64,000 nucleotides of DNA from CAYVTD01 sp964454445 (GTDB lineage Bacteria > Bacteroidota > Ignavibacteria > Kapaibacteriales > UBA2268), in the NCBI GenBank assembly GCA_964454445.1, contig CAYVTD010000001.1:1-64000 (forward strand), read 5' to 3'. A program made the position numbers and the translations under genes. This document shows, piece by piece, positions 63,838 through 64,000 of the stretch (position 1 is the stretch's first letter; each line of letters opens with the position of its first letter). The notes beneath the pieces are model-generated. The model saw only the letters and a program-made list of their open reading frames with translations. It ran no database searches and was not told where the DNA came from.

Positions 63838-64000
63838 ATGATCGATTTATCAACAAAATACGCAGGATTAGAGCTACAAAGCCCAATTATCGCTTCGAGC
63901 TCAGGTCTAACCGATAGTATAGATTCAATAAAAAAAATCGAAAAATACGGAGGAGGCGCTGTAGTCGTAAAATCGATTTTCGAAGAGGAAATCTTGATGG
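63838..64000 (+). CDS. Dihydroorotate-dehydrogenase-like protein (partial, N-terminus)
   Basis: Fifty-four codons are present before the window ends. The start MIDLSTKYAGLELQSPIIASSSGLT with AVVVKSIFEEEI is the N-terminus of the PyrD/FMN-barrel group often annotated as dihydroorotate-dehydrogenase-like proteins that stand apart from the pyrimidine genes. A Shine-Dalgarno-like AAAGG lies before ATG. Function beyond an FMN-dependent oxidoreductase cannot be told from the fragment. Confidence 0.75.
   Translation, partial: MIDLSTKYAGLELQSPIIASSSGLTDSIDSIKKIEKYGGGAVVVKSIFEEEILM

Overview
The window reads as chromosomal DNA of a low-GC, Gram-negative bacterium of the Bacteroidota/Chlorobiota-Ignavibacteriota (FCB) superphylum. 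Supporting signs are a secreted protein with a type IX-secretion-like C-terminal domain, a TonB-dependent receptor carrying a carboxypeptidase-regulatory-like N-terminus, PD40-OmpA envelope proteins, weak Shine-Dalgarno sites at many starts, and several upstream matches to the Bacteroidota promoter box TAnnTTTG. A Kapabacteria- or Ignavibacteria-like lineage is my best guess, but that is inference. I see no rRNA, tRNA, CRISPR array, intact insertion sequence or prophage.

Layout. 1-600: a truncated HTH-repressor ORF and a gene-free stretch with GAAG/CTTC-rich inverted repeats. 598-4394: UvrD/PcrA-like helicase converging on a secreted M28 peptidase with a PDZ domain. 4682-14344: a same-strand envelope cluster (gingipain-fold secreted protein, 33-codon membrane ORF, 1044-residue TPR protein, plug-less outer-membrane barrel, SPOR protein, TonB protein, small two-helix membrane protein). 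14402-22614: UDP-glucose dehydrogenase, Rho, FtsL-like/FtsI pair, C69 dipeptidase and exonuclease III. 22699-29611: PAS histidine kinase, a disrupted small gene, and a 1537-residue adenylate-forming/GNAT fusion. 29766-33737: PD40-OmpA protein and a small outer-membrane barrel. 33936-37173: two overlapping receiver-kinases. 37309-42712: tryptophanase, FKBP lipoprotein, SemiSWEET/TerB-like membrane protein, CheV-like protein and ROK kinase. 42969-48557: TonB receptor, small anchored protein, Ogg2-type glycosylase and an HNH-like/DUF349-like repeat protein. 48966-52185: unknown protein, aspartokinase, MBL hydrolase, short CheR-like methyltransferase. 52504-58182: two large PAS kinases. 58231-63731: MnmA and an M16 homologue on the minus strand, then PdxA, RimO and a secreted protein. 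The last gene, a dihydroorotate-dehydrogenase-like protein, runs off the end.

How the parts connect. Housekeeping genes (rho, ftsI, xth, lysC, mnmA, pdxA, rimO) are intact with their catalytic motifs. The accessory content is dominated by envelope proteins and signal transduction: five histidine kinases, a CheW-REC protein and a CheR-like methyltransferase, with no linked DNA-binding response regulator. The least familiar items are the 4.7-14.3 kb envelope cluster, the 1537-residue fusion at 25.0-29.6 kb, the HNH-like/DUF349-like repeat protein at 46.9-48.6 kb, and a family of intergenic palindromes sharing the core CTTGCTTGCAAG.
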